Source: Isoptericola sediminis
Lineage (GTDB): Bacteria; Actinomycetota; Actinomycetes; Actinomycetales; Cellulomonadaceae
DNA: 64,000 nt
Direction of reading: 5' to 3'
Assembly: GCF_013085345.1 (NCBI RefSeq)
Contig: NZ_JABFAJ010000021.1
Span: 62,001-126,000 of the forward strand
Part shown: in pieces, positions 16,765 through 25,305 of the stretch
How the letters are laid out: each line of letters opens with the position of its first letter
How positions within the stretch are numbered: the stretch's first letter is position 1
Notes under the pieces: generated by a model
What the model was told of the DNA's origin: nothing
Databases searched by the model: none
The model's input: only the letters and a program-made list of their open reading frames with translations
Position numbers and translations under genes: made by a program

Positions 16765-19026
16765 GTGGCGGGCAGGCACGACGAGCTGGCACGCGAGCAG
16801 GCGGTCGTCGACCGCCTCTACGCGCGACTCGACGAGCTGCGCGCCACGGCGCGCGCGCGGCTCGCGGCGGTCCGGCGCGAGGGACCCTCCGGCTCGCCGC
16901 AGAACCGTAGCGAGCGCGACGCCTTCGCGACCATGTACGAGGACCGCGCCGCCCGGCTCGACGCCGTCGAGGACCGCCTCGCCTTCGGCCGTCTCGACCT
17001 CGAGTCCGGCGAGGAGCGGTACATCGGCCGGATCGGCCTGACCGACGACGAGCACCGCGCGCTGCTGACCGACTGGCGCGCACCCGCCGCGCAGGCCTTC
17101 TACCGCGCCACCGCGCGCCACCCCGACGGCGTGCGACGCCGTCGGCACGTGGTGACCACCGGACGCACGGTGACGGGCCTGGAGGACGAGGTCCTGGACC
17201 TGGACGCCGTCGACGACGGCCTGGACGCCTCCAGCCTGTCCGGGGAGGGAGCGCTGCTGGCGTCCCTGGCGCGGCGCCGGACCGGGCGCATGTCCGACAT
17301 CGTCGCGACCATCCAGGGCGAGCAGGACCGCATCGTGCGGGACGAGCTCGGCGGCGCCGTCGTCGTCCAGGGCGGTCCCGGGACGGGCAAGACGGCCGTC
17401 GCCCTGCACCGTGCCGCCTACCTGCTGTACGCCCACCGGCGGCTGCTGGAACGCTCCGGCGTGCTGCTGGTCGGCCCCAGCCGCTCGTTCCTGCGGTACA
17501 TCGACCAGGTCCTGCCCTCCCTCGGCGAGACAGGCGTGGTGTCCACGACCATCGCCGAGCTCCTGCCCGGGGTGACGGCCGACGCCGTCGAGGACCCGGT
17601 CGCCGCCGAGATCAAGGGCCGTCTGCTGTGGCGCGCCGCGGTCAAGCGTGCCGTGCGGGCCCGTGAACGGGTGCCCGCGACGGACGTGCCGGTGCGGATC
17701 GACGGGGTGGAGCTGCACGTGCGCCGCCGCGACGTGCGCGACGCGATCTCCCGGGCACGACGGACGCACAAGCCGCACAACGAGGCGCGCGCCACCTTCG
17801 TGCGCGAGATGCTCGGCAAGCTGGTCGAGCAGTACCGCGAGCGCACGCAACGCGAGGTCACCGAGCACGACCTCGCCGTGCTCACCGAGGACCTGCGGGC
17901 GGACCGTGACGTGCGCGTGGCGATCAACCTGGCCTGGTTCCCCATCACGCCCGAGCGGCTCGTCGCCGACCTGTGGTCCAAGCCGCACCGCCTCGCCGAG
18001 GCGGCACCCGAGCTGTCCGACGCGGAGCGGGAGGCGCTGCGCCGCGACCCCGACGCGCCGTGGACCGAGGCCGACGTGCCGATCCTGGACGAGGCCGCGG
18101 AGCTGCTCGGCGAGGACGACAGCGTCGCCCGGGCCGAGGCCCGGGCGGCCGAGGCGCGGCGCGCCGCCGAGATCGAGTACGCCCGCCAGACGCTCGCCAG
18201 CACCGGTGCCGGCCAGGGCATGGTCGACGCCGAGACGCTGGCTGCGCGGTTCGCGGAGTCGGGGCCGTCCCTGACGACGGCCGAGCGGGCGGCGGCGGAC
18301 CGCTCCTGGACCTACGGCCACGTCGTGGTCGACGAGGCGCAGGAGCTCAGCCCGATGGCCTGGCACACGCTGGTCCGCCGGGTGCCCTCCCGGTCGCTGA
18401 CGATCGTGGGGGACGTCGCCCAGACGTCCTCGGCAGCCGGCGCCCGGTCCTGGCAGAAGACGCTCGGCTCCGTGCTCCGCGACGGCTGGCGCCTGCACGA
18501 GCTCACCGTGTCCTACCGGACCCCCGCCGAGGTCGCCACGACCGCGCAGCGGGTGGCCGTGGCGGCGGGGCTGCCCGTCTCGCCCCTGACCGCGGCGCGC
18601 GACGCGCCCGACTCCCTCGTCGTCGCCCCGACGGACGACCTCGTGGGGGAGACCGCTCGCCGTGCCGCCGAGGAGGCCCGCCGGCACGTGGACCCCGACG
18701 GCGCCGGACGCGTGGCCGTCATCGCGCCGGCGGACCGGGTGAACGGACTGCGCGGCGCGGTCGCCGCCGCCGTCGGCGAGGCGCTGGGGCCCGAGGAGGG
18801 CCGGCGGCTGGCCGCCCAGCGTCCCGAGGACGCGCAGGTGCTCGTGGCCTCGCCGCGGGAGATCAAGGGTCTGGAGTTCGACGCTGTCGTCGTCGTCGAG
18901 CCGGCGGCGGTCGCCGCCGGGGCCGGCGGCTGGGGCGACCTGTACGTGGCGATGACGCGCCCCACGCAGCGCCTCGTGGTCGTGCACGCCGGCGAGCTCC
19001 CCGCGGGGCTGATGCACGAGGGGTGA
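16765..19026 (+). CDS. helD: HelD-like RNA polymerase recycling ATPase
   Basis: A 753-residue superfamily 1 helicase-like ATPase. It has an N-terminal long helical arm (residues 1-90), Walker A (GGPGTGKT near 204), a large insertion rich in charged residues, a VDEAQELSPM motif near 522, SYRTP and a final VAMTRPTQRL motif. HelD proteins remove stalled RNA polymerase from DNA, and some actinobacterial members protect against rifamycins. The size and insertion match HelD rather than UvrD. The GTG start is preceded by GGAGG. It is followed after about 43 bases by serA. Confidence 0.88.
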   Translation: MAGRHDELAREQAVVDRLYARLDELRATARARLAAVRREGPSGSPQNRSERDAFATMYEDRAARLDAVEDRLAFGRLDLESGEERYIGRIGLTDDEHRALLTDWRAPAAQAFYRATARHPDGVRRRRHVVTTGRTVTGLEDEVLDLDAVDDGLDASSLSGEGALLASLARRRTGRMSDIVATIQGEQDRIVRDELGGAVVVQGGPGTGKTAVALHRAAYLLYAHRRLLERSGVLLVGPSRSFLRYIDQVLPSLGETGVVSTTIAELLPGVTADAVEDPVAAEIKGRLLWRAAVKRAVRARERVPATDVPVRIDGVELHVRRRDVRDAISRARRTHKPHNEARATFVREMLGKLVEQYRERTQREVTEHDLAVLTEDLRADRDVRVAINLAWFPITPERLVADLWSKPHRLAEAAPELSDAEREALRRDPDAPWTEADVPILDEAAELLGEDDSVARAEARAAEARRAAEIEYARQTLASTGAGQGMVDAETLAARFAESGPSLTTAERAAADRSWTYGHVVVDEAQELSPMAWHTLVRRVPSRSLTIVGDVAQTSSAAGARSWQKTLGSVLRDGWRLHELTVSYRTPAEVATTAQRVAVAAGLPVSPLTAARDAPDSLVVAPTDDLVGETARRAAEEARRHVDPDGAGRVAVIAPADRVNGLRGAVAAAVGEALGPEEGRRLAAQRPEDAQVLVASPREIKGLEFDAVVVVEPAAVAAGAGGWGDLYVAMTRPTQRLVVVHAGELPAGLMHEG

Positions 19027-19069
19027 GACACGTTTGGCCCCGGTGCCCCGCGAGGCGCACCATAGGGGC

Positions 19070-20308
19070 GTGCTGCGCGCCCTTCTTCTCGAGAACATCC
19101 ACCCCGACGCCGTCGCCGTCCTGGAGTCGGCCGGGATCGAGGTCGAGTCCCGCCCCGGTGCCCTCGACGAGTCCGAGCTGATCGAGACGCTCGCCGACTT
19201 CCACATCCTCGGCATCCGGTCCAAGACCCAGGTCACCCGCCGCGTGATCGAGGAGTCCCCCGGCCTGCTCGCGGTCGGGACGTTCTCGATCGGCACCAAC
19301 CAGATCGACCTCGGGGCCGCGGCGGGCCACGGCGTGGCGGTCTTCAACGCCCCGTTCTCGAACACACGCTCGGTCGTCGAGCTCGCCGTGTCGGAGATCA
19401 TCGCCCTGACGCGGCGGCTCACCGTCCGCGACAAGGCGCTGCACGACGGCCTGTGGGACAAGACGGCGGACGGGTCCCACGAGGTCCGGGGACGCACGCT
19501 GGGCATCATCGGCTACGGCAACATCGGGTCCCAGCTCTCGGTGCTCGCCGAGAACCTCGGCATGAACGTCGTCTTCTTCGACACCTCCGAGAAGCTGGCC
19601 CTCGGCAACGCGCGCCGTGCGGAGACCCTCGGCGAGCTCCTCGAGACCGCCGACGCCGTGACCATCCACGTCGACGGCCGGCAGGGCAACGCCGGCCTGT
19701 TCGGCGACGACCTCTTCGCCCGGATGAAGCCGGGGGCGATCTTCCTCAACCTCTCCCGGGGCTTCGTCGTGGACGTCGAGGCCCTGCGCGAGCACATCCT
19801 CAGCGGGCACCTCGCCGGGGCCGCCGTCGACGTCTTCCCGACCGAGCCGAAGAAGCGCGGCGACCACTTCGAGTCGCCGCTGCGGGGACTCGACAACGTC
19901 ATCCTCACCCCGCACGTGGGCGGGTCGACGGAGGAGGCCCAGCAGAACATCGGGCAGTTCGTCGCCAAGAAGCTCCGTGACTACCTGCTCACGGGCTCGA
20001 CGATGCTGTCCGTCAACCTGCCGAACCTGCAGCTCGAGCACACCGGCGTGGGGCGCATCGCCCTGCTGCACCGGAACGTGCCCGGCGTGCTGGCGGCGGT
20101 GAACCAGGTCTTCGCCGACCACGGGGCGAACATCGAGGCGCAGATGCTGGCCACCCACGGCGACCTGGGCTACGTGGTCACCGACATCTCCGACGTGACG
20201 CACCGCGGCGCGTCCAGCAAGCTCATGGCGATGGAGAACACGGTGCGGCTGCGCATCCGCGACGCCTTCGACCGCCCGGAGTTCCCCCCGGGGCCCGCGG
20301 CCGGCTGA
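19070..20308 (+). CDS. serA: D-3-phosphoglycerate dehydrogenase (ACT type)
   Basis: First enzyme of serine synthesis: oxidises 3-phosphoglycerate to 3-phosphohydroxypyruvate with NAD. The 412-residue protein has the N-terminal substrate half, an NAD-binding GIIGYGNIGS near residue 145, the catalytic region ending in HVGGST near 281, and a C-terminal ACT domain from about 335 that could confer serine feedback. It is the short form, without the extra domain of mycobacterial SerA. GTG at 19070 begins the conserved LRALLLENIH; a TTG at 19034 in the same frame is possible but gives a longer, unconserved N-terminus. Confidence 0.92.
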   Translation: MLRALLLENIHPDAVAVLESAGIEVESRPGALDESELIETLADFHILGIRSKTQVTRRVIEESPGLLAVGTFSIGTNQIDLGAAAGHGVAVFNAPFSNTRSVVELAVSEIIALTRRLTVRDKALHDGLWDKTADGSHEVRGRTLGIIGYGNIGSQLSVLAENLGMNVVFFDTSEKLALGNARRAETLGELLETADAVTIHVDGRQGNAGLFGDDLFARMKPGAIFLNLSRGFVVDVEALREHILSGHLAGAAVDVFPTEPKKRGDHFESPLRGLDNVILTPHVGGSTEEAQQNIGQFVAKKLRDYLLTGSTMLSVNLPNLQLEHTGVGRIALLHRNVPGVLAAVNQVFADHGANIEAQMLATHGDLGYVVTDISDVTHRGASSKLMAMENTVRLRIRDAFDRPEFPPGPAAG

Positions 20309-20317
20309 GGTCGGCGG

Positions 20318-20803
20318 TCACTCCTCCGGGGCGCCGGTGGCCGACGTCTCGCGCTCGAGCCGCTCGGCCCGCAACGAGGTGATGGCCGCCTCGAAGTCCT
20401 CCAGGGACTCGAAGGCCTGGTAGACCGAGGCGAACCGCAGGTAGGCGACCTCGTCCAGCTCACGCAGCGGCCCGAGGATCGCCAGGCCGATCTCGTAGGC
20501 GTCGATCTCCGCGCTGCCCGAGGAGCGCAGGGCCTCCTCCACGCGCTGGGCGAGCAGGGCGAGGTCGTCCCCGCTGACCGGCCGGCCCTGGCAGGCCTTG
20601 CGCACCCCGGACACCACCTTGTCCCGGCTGAACGGCTCCGTCGCCCCGGACCGCTTGACCACCGACAGGCTCGCGGTCTCGATCGTGGTGAACCTCCGCT
20701 GGCAGGACGGGCACTGGCGACGACGACGGATCGCCGCACCGTCGTCCGAGGTCCGCGAGTCGACCACGCGCGAGTCGGCGTGTCGGCAGAAAGGGCAGTG
20801 CAT
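20318..20803 (-). CDS. nrdR: Ribonucleotide reductase repressor NrdR
   Basis: Represses ribonucleotide reductase genes according to ATP/dATP levels. The 161-residue protein has the N-terminal zinc ribbon with Cys3, Cys6, Cys31 and Cys34, followed by the ATP-cone domain ([15 protein letters not shown]). Length is standard. ATG at 20803 follows AGGAGA with a 6-base spacer. It lies downstream of the LysM gene with a 93-base gap and converges with serA, nine bases away. Adjacency to lexA is a common actinobacterial arrangement. Confidence 0.95.
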   Translation of the reverse strand: MHCPFCRHADSRVVDSRTSDDGAAIRRRRQCPSCQRRFTTIETASLSVVKRSGATEPFSRDKVVSGVRKACQGRPVSGDDLALLAQRVEEALRSSGSAEIDAYEIGLAILGPLRELDEVAYLRFASVYQAFESLEDFEAAITSLRAERLERETSATGAPEE

Positions 20804-20896
20804 CCGAGATCTCCTGCGGTCGGTGCCGAGCCCCTGCCCGGCTGCCCGACGAAAGTATGCGCAGGCCCGGGCTCGGTGCAACACAGCACGGCACCG

Positions 20897-21238
20897 CTAC
20901 GACCGCGGGAGCACCAGCACCTGCCCGACCTGCAGCGACGAGTCCGGCATGCCGTTGAGGTCGCGCAGCTCGGCGACGACGACGCGCAGGTCCTCGCCGG
21001 GCTCCGCCAGCCCGGCGGCGAACTGCCAGAGCGTCTCCCCCGGGGCGACCGTGTGCAGCCGGACCTCGATCGGCTCCCCCGGCGAACCCGCCACGGCCTG
21101 GGACCCCGCCAGCGCGACCGGCAGGCTCACCGCCACCGCCAGCAGGAACAGCACCAGCCGACCGCGCGCCGTCAGCCGCAGACCCGCGAGCCCCCACCGG
21201 TCCAGGAGAACCGCCGATCGTGTCTCCGTCGTCGCCAT
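20897..21238 (-). CDS. LysM membrane protein, likely SOS cell-division suppressor
   Basis: A 113-residue protein with one membrane segment at about residues 27-47 and a C-terminal LysM domain ([13 protein letters not shown], then [21 protein letters not shown]). It is divergent from lexA with two SOS boxes between them. This is the context of SOS-induced LysM division inhibitors: YneA of Bacillus, the ChiZ protein of Mycobacterium (Rv2719c), and functionally DivS of Corynebacterium. By that analogy it probably blocks septation during DNA repair. GGAGGG lies about 10 bases before the ATG. Confidence 0.82.
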   Translation of the reverse strand: MATTETRSAVLLDRWGLAGLRLTARGRLVLFLLAVAVSLPVALAGSQAVAGSPGEPIEVRLHTVAPGETLWQFAAGLAEPGEDLRVVVAELRDLNGMPDSSLQVGQVLVLPRS

Positions 21239-21282
21239 GACGTCCGTCCCTCCGTGGTCGCGATCCTTCGTACACACGTTCG

Positions 21283-21298
21283 TCGAACACCTGTTCCC
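21283..21298. promoter_or_regulatory. SOS box 1 in the lexA/LysM intergenic region
   Basis: TCGAACACCTGTTCCC matches the LexA palindrome except in the last two bases. It lies 45 bases upstream of the LysM gene and shares its first 14 bases with the operator before the HEPN-dinB operon. Confidence 0.85.
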
Positions 21299-21334
21299 TT
21301 GATACCACGGGTTCGCGACACACGTCGAGAGATC

Positions 21335-21350
21335 TCGAACAGATGTTTGA
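21335..21350. promoter_or_regulatory. SOS box 2 in the lexA/LysM intergenic region
   Basis: TCGAACAGATGTTTGA is a one-mismatch LexA palindrome 111 bases before the lexA start codon. With box 1 it provides one operator per divergent gene, allowing lexA autorepression. Confidence 0.82.
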
Positions 21351-21460
21351 TGTCGCAGGTGATCTGGCCTAGGCTGACGACAGCGGGATGGCAGGAATGT
21401 CGGGTTCGGGCCGGGTGTGCCGGCCACCCGCACCTCGAGACGGCACCAAGGGAGCGACGG

Positions 21461-22204
21461 ATGGCGACGCGACAGGACAAGGACGCGAGGGGCGCCGGCA
21501 GCGGTCTGGCGTCGGTCTCGGAGCTCGCGCCCGGGGCGGACCGGCTCACGGCGCGCCAGCGCGGCGTCCTGACGACCATCCGCGAGTCGGTGGAGTCCCG
21601 CGGGTACCCCCCGACCATGCGTGAGATCGGCGAGGCCGTCGGGCTGGCGAGCCCGTCGTCCGTCAAGCACCAGCTGACGGTGCTCGAACGCAAGGGCTAT
21701 CTCCGGCGCGACCCCCACCGCCCCCGGGCGATCGAGGTCGTCGACCCCGACACCGGCCGGACCGCGAGCACCGACGACCGGCCCGCCCGCACCGCTCCGG
21801 CACCGGACGGCGAGGGCGAGGAGACCCCCGTGCCGTCGTACGTGCCCCTGGTCGGACGCATCGCCGCCGGCGGCCCGATCCTCGCCGAGCAGGTCGTCGA
21901 GGACGTCTTCCCGCTGCCCCGGCAGGTCGTCGGCGACGGCGAGCTGTTCCTGCTCAAGGTCGCCGGCGACTCGATGGTCGACGCCGCGATCTGCGACGGC
22001 GACTGGGTCGTGGTCCGGCGCCAGAACGTCGCGGAGCAGGGCGAGATCGTCGCCGCCATGATCGACGGCGAGGCCACGGTCAAGACGTTCAAGCAGTCGG
22101 ACGGCCACACGTGGCTGATGCCGCAGAACGCGGCCTACTCCCCCATCGCCGGCGACGAGGCGCAGGTGCTCGGTCGCGTGGTGGCGGTGCTCCGCAGCCT
22201 CTGA
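21461..22204 (+). CDS. lexA: SOS repressor LexA
   Basis: Represses DNA-damage genes until RecA filaments trigger its self-cleavage. The 247-residue protein has an N-terminal winged helix ([15 protein letters not shown] onward), the cleavage site Ala136-Gly137 in IAAGGP, the catalytic Ser171 in GDSMVD and Lys208 in ATVKTF. All three functional sites are intact. A linker of about 25 residues rich in Pro, Thr and Asp separates the domains. ATG at 21461 follows AAGGGAG. It is divergent from the LysM gene and shares an operator region with it. Confidence 0.96.
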   Translation: MATRQDKDARGAGSGLASVSELAPGADRLTARQRGVLTTIRESVESRGYPPTMREIGEAVGLASPSSVKHQLTVLERKGYLRRDPHRPRAIEVVDPDTGRTASTDDRPARTAPAPDGEGEETPVPSYVPLVGRIAAGGPILAEQVVEDVFPLPRQVVGDGELFLLKVAGDSMVDAAICDGDWVVVRRQNVAEQGEIVAAMIDGEATVKTFKQSDGHTWLMPQNAAYSPIAGDEAQVLGRVVAVLRSL

Positions 22205-22239
22205 GACCGGCCGCCCGTCCGCGCGGGCGGCACCCGGTC
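22205..22239. terminator. Bidirectional terminator between lexA and ldh
   Basis: A 13-base left arm (GACCGG then CCGCCCG) pairs with CGGGCGG and CCGGTC across a 6-base loop, with a 3-base bulge on the right. It fills the gap between the two convergent genes and runs into the ldh stop codon. Confidence 0.6.
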
Positions 22240-23197
22240 AGAGACCGAAGCGATGCAGCACCGCGCGCACGCTCTCCGCGGAGGCCCGCAGCCCGGCGGC
22301 CTCCTCGTCGGAGACCGGCGTGTCGATCACCGTGGTGGCACCCCGGGCGTCGACCAGCGTGGGCATCGACAGGCACACGCCGTCGATCCCGTGGAAGCCG
22401 TCGACCCGGGTGGAGACCGGCATCACCCGGTGCTCGTTCTTCAGCACGGCCTCGACGATGCGCGTCGCGGCGAGGCCGACGGCGTAGTTGGTGGCCCCCT
22501 TGCCCGAGATCACCTTGTAGGCCGACTCGACGACCTCGCGGGCGATCGTCGCGCGCGCCGCGTCGTCCAGGGGCGGTCGGCCGGGCAGGGCCTCCCACTC
22601 GAGCAGCGGCACGCCCGCGATCCGTGCCGAGCTCCACAACGCGATCTCCGAGTCGCCGTGCTCGCCGGCCACGTACGCGTGCACGTTGGCGGTGGCCACC
22701 CCGCAGTGCTCGGCGAGGGCCGCCCGCAGCCGGGAGGAGTCCAGCACCGTCCCCGACCCGAAGACGCGCTCCGGCGGAAGACCCGAGACCTGCTGGGCCG
22801 CGAAGGTCACCACGTCGACGGGGTTGGTGACCATCACGTAGATCGCATCCGGTGCGACCTCGACCAGACCGGGCAGGATCTTGCGGGTCAGCCCGATCGT
22901 CGCCTCGGCGAGGTCGAGCCGGGACTGTCCCGGCTGCTGCTTCGCACCGGCGGTCACGACCACCACGTCGGCCCCGCGGCAGACCTCGACGTCGTCCGAC
23001 CCGATGACCTCGGCCTCGGGGACGAACATGCGTCCGTGCTGCAGATCGAGCACCTCCGCGTCGACCTTCGCCTTGTTCACGTCCATCAGCGCGACCGTCC
23101 GCGCGGTACCGCGCGCCAGGGCCGCGTACGCGAGGGTGGAGCCGACCGATCCGGCTCCGACGACGGCAAGCTTGGTGGTGCTGCGAGGAACGTTCAC
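22238..23197 (-). CDS. ldh: L-lactate dehydrogenase
   Basis: Interconverts pyruvate and L-lactate with NADH. The 319-residue protein has the dinucleotide-binding GAGSVGS near residue 13, the substrate Arg region with the VVTAGAKQQPGQSR loop typical of lactate rather than malate dehydrogenase, and the catalytic His in GEHGDSE near 180. GTG at 23197 has no ribosome site but a TAGTCT hexamer sits exactly seven bases before it, so the mRNA is probably leaderless. That hexamer begins within the dinG stop codon. Confidence 0.93.
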   Translation of the reverse strand: MNVPRSTTKLAVVGAGSVGSTLAYAALARGTARTVALMDVNKAKVDAEVLDLQHGRMFVPEAEVIGSDDVEVCRGADVVVVTAGAKQQPGQSRLDLAEATIGLTRKILPGLVEVAPDAIYVMVTNPVDVVTFAAQQVSGLPPERVFGSGTVLDSSRLRAALAEHCGVATANVHAYVAGEHGDSEIALWSSARIAGVPLLEWEALPGRPPLDDAARATIAREVVESAYKVISGKGATNYAVGLAATRIVEAVLKNEHRVMPVSTRVDGFHGIDGVCLSMPTLVDARGATTVIDTPVSDEEAAGLRASAESVRAVLHRFGL

Positions 23198-23204
23198 GCA
23201 GGAC

Positions 23205-23210
23205 AGACTA
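23205..23210 (-). promoter_or_regulatory. -10 element of leaderless ldh promoter
   Basis: TAGTCT on the minus strand, seven bases before the ldh GTG. Its first three bases are the TAG stop codon of dinG. No convincing -35 is visible, as often in actinobacteria. Confidence 0.55.
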
Positions 23211-25253
23211 GGTGTCCAGGCGCCGCAGCGCACCGCGGACCAGATGCTGGTCGGTGGTGCGCCAGAAGTCGGGCAGCGACCGGGTCAGGAACGATCCGTA
23301 CCGTGCCGTGACGAGCCGCGGGTCGAGGATCGCCACGACACCCCGGTCGTCCTGGGAGCGGATCAGCCGGCCGGCGCCCTGGGCCAGCAGCAGCGCGGCG
23401 TGCGTCGCGGCGACCTGCATGAAGCCGTTCCCCCCGGCCTGCTCGACCGCTCGGGCCCGGGCCGCCTTCACCGGGTCGTCCGGTCGGGGGAACGGGACGC
23501 GGTCGATCAGGACCAGGCGACAGGCGTCGCCGGGCACGTCCACGCCCTGCCAGAGGGACAGGGTGCCGAACAGGCAGGTCGCCGGGTCCCGGGCGAACTC
23601 GGCCACCAGGCTCGGCAGCTGGTCGTCGCCCTGGCACAGCACGGGGACGTCCAGTCGCTCCCGCATCGCCTCGGCCGCCGCGGTGGCGGCCCGGCGGGAC
23701 GAGAACAGACCGAGGGTGCGCCCGCCGGCGGCCTCGATGAGGCCGGCGATCTCGTCCAGCTGGGCGTCGGTCGTCGGCTCGCGACCCGGCGCCGGCAGGT
23801 GCTTGGCCACGTAGCAGATGCCCTGGCTGCGGTAGTCGAACGGGCTGCCGACGTCGATCCCCCGCCACGCGTCGTCCTCGGTGCCGGTCGACGCGGCGAG
23901 CCCGAGGGACCGGGCCAGCGGGTCGAAGCTGCCGCCCAGCGTCAGCGTGGCCGACGTCAGGATGCCGGTGCGCTCGGCGAGCAGCTGGGAGCTGATCAGC
24001 CCCGCCACCGCCAGCGGGGCCGCGTGGAGGCGGCCGACGCCGTCACCCCACGGGGCGTCGGCCGGCGGACGGGAGCACCACAGCACGTCGTCGCTCGTGT
24101 CCTCGGCGGCCATCCGCTCGGCGACGTCGAAGAGCTGCTGCACGGCCGACTGGGCCATCCGGATGCCCGCGTCCGGCTCGGCGCCGGACTCGGGCCGCAG
24201 CTCGGCGAGCAGACCGCGCGCGGCGTCCCGCACGGCGGACACCGCGGTGTGCAGGGACTCCGGGAGGCCCTGGGGGTATCGCTCGGCGGGGACGGAGGCC
24301 AGGACCTGGGCGAGGCCCTGCGCGGCCGCGTCGAGGTCGTCGGTGGTGCGTCCGCCGTGGCGACGGGCGAGGCGGGCGGCGTGCTCGACCGTCCCGGCCG
24401 CGAGGTCGACCGTGGCCGCCGAGGTGATGCGGTCGGCGAGCTCGTGCGCCTCGTCGACCACGAGCACGTCGTGCTCGGGCAGCACGTGCTGGTTCCCCGA
24501 GGCGGCGATGCCCAGCATGGCGTGGTTGGTGACGACGACGTCGGCCTCGCGGGCCGTGCCGCGGGCCTGCTCCGCGAAGCACTCGTCGAACACCGGGCAG
24601 CGCTGACCGAGGCACTCCAGGGACGTCACCGAGACCTGCCGCCAGGCACGGTCCGGGACGCCGGGGACGAGGTCGTCCCGGTCGCCGGTGTCGGTCTCCT
24701 CGGCCCAGGCGTGCAGCCGCCGGACGTGGTCGGCCAACCGGTCCGACCCGGCGTCGCCGCCGCGCGCCGACGCCGGGTGCTGCTCCGCGGCGGCGCCCTC
24801 GCCCGGTCCGGGGTCCGGGGGCAGGTCGAAGAGCGTCGCGTCGTCCGTCGGGTACCCGCCGGTGATCTTGTGCCGGCACAGGTAGTTGTGCCAGCCCTTG
24901 AGCAGGGCCACCTGCGGGGGGCGCGGCAGCGCGGGCGCCACGGCGTCGGCCACCAGGGGCAGGTCCCGGGTGATGACCTGGCGCTGCAGCGCCAGGGTGG
25001 CGGTCGAGACCACCACCCGTTCGCCCTCGGTCACCGCGTGCCGGACGGCGGGGACCAGGTAGCCGAGCGACTTGCCGGTCCCCGTCCCGGCCTGCACGAG
25101 CAGGTGCCGTCCGTCCTCGATCGCGCGCGCGACCTCGGCGGCCATCTCCCGCTGACCCTGCCGTGGGCTGCCGCCCAGAGCACCGACGGCGCGGTCGAGC
25201 AGCGCGGGGACGTCGGGGGCGGTCGCGGGCTCTGCGGTGTCGGACGGGGTCAC
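23208..25253 (-). CDS. dinG: DinG/XPD-family ATP-dependent helicase
   Basis: Superfamily 2 helicase of 681 residues, 5'-3' polarity by family. Motifs: Walker A (GTGTGKS near 56), DEAH near 266, and the C-terminal QGAGRLIRS motif VI. Four cysteines (one in YLCRHK, three in LECLGQRCPVFDEC) have the spacing of an XPD-type 4Fe-4S cluster. Such helicases resolve R-loops, G-quadruplexes and stalled forks. The GTG start follows AGGA with a 7-base spacer. Despite the name no SOS box is visible upstream. Confidence 0.9.
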   Translation of the reverse strand: MTPSDTAEPATAPDVPALLDRAVGALGGSPRQGQREMAAEVARAIEDGRHLLVQAGTGTGKSLGYLVPAVRHAVTEGERVVVSTATLALQRQVITRDLPLVADAVAPALPRPPQVALLKGWHNYLCRHKITGGYPTDDATLFDLPPDPGPGEGAAAEQHPASARGGDAGSDRLADHVRRLHAWAEETDTGDRDDLVPGVPDRAWRQVSVTSLECLGQRCPVFDECFAEQARGTAREADVVVTNHAMLGIAASGNQHVLPEHDVLVVDEAHELADRITSAATVDLAAGTVEHAARLARRHGGRTTDDLDAAAQGLAQVLASVPAERYPQGLPESLHTAVSAVRDAARGLLAELRPESGAEPDAGIRMAQSAVQQLFDVAERMAAEDTSDDVLWCSRPPADAPWGDGVGRLHAAPLAVAGLISSQLLAERTGILTSATLTLGGSFDPLARSLGLAASTGTEDDAWRGIDVGSPFDYRSQGICYVAKHLPAPGREPTTDAQLDEIAGLIEAAGGRTLGLFSSRRAATAAAEAMRERLDVPVLCQGDDQLPSLVAEFARDPATCLFGTLSLWQGVDVPGDACRLVLIDRVPFPRPDDPVKAARARAVEQAGGNGFMQVAATHAALLLAQGAGRLIRSQDDRGVVAILDPRLVTARYGSFLTRSLPDFWRTTDQHLVRGALRRLDT

Positions 25254-25305
25254 CGGAAGATCCTACGGTCGCGCACCGACGCCGCGCCGGGCCGGTGCAC
25301 GACCG

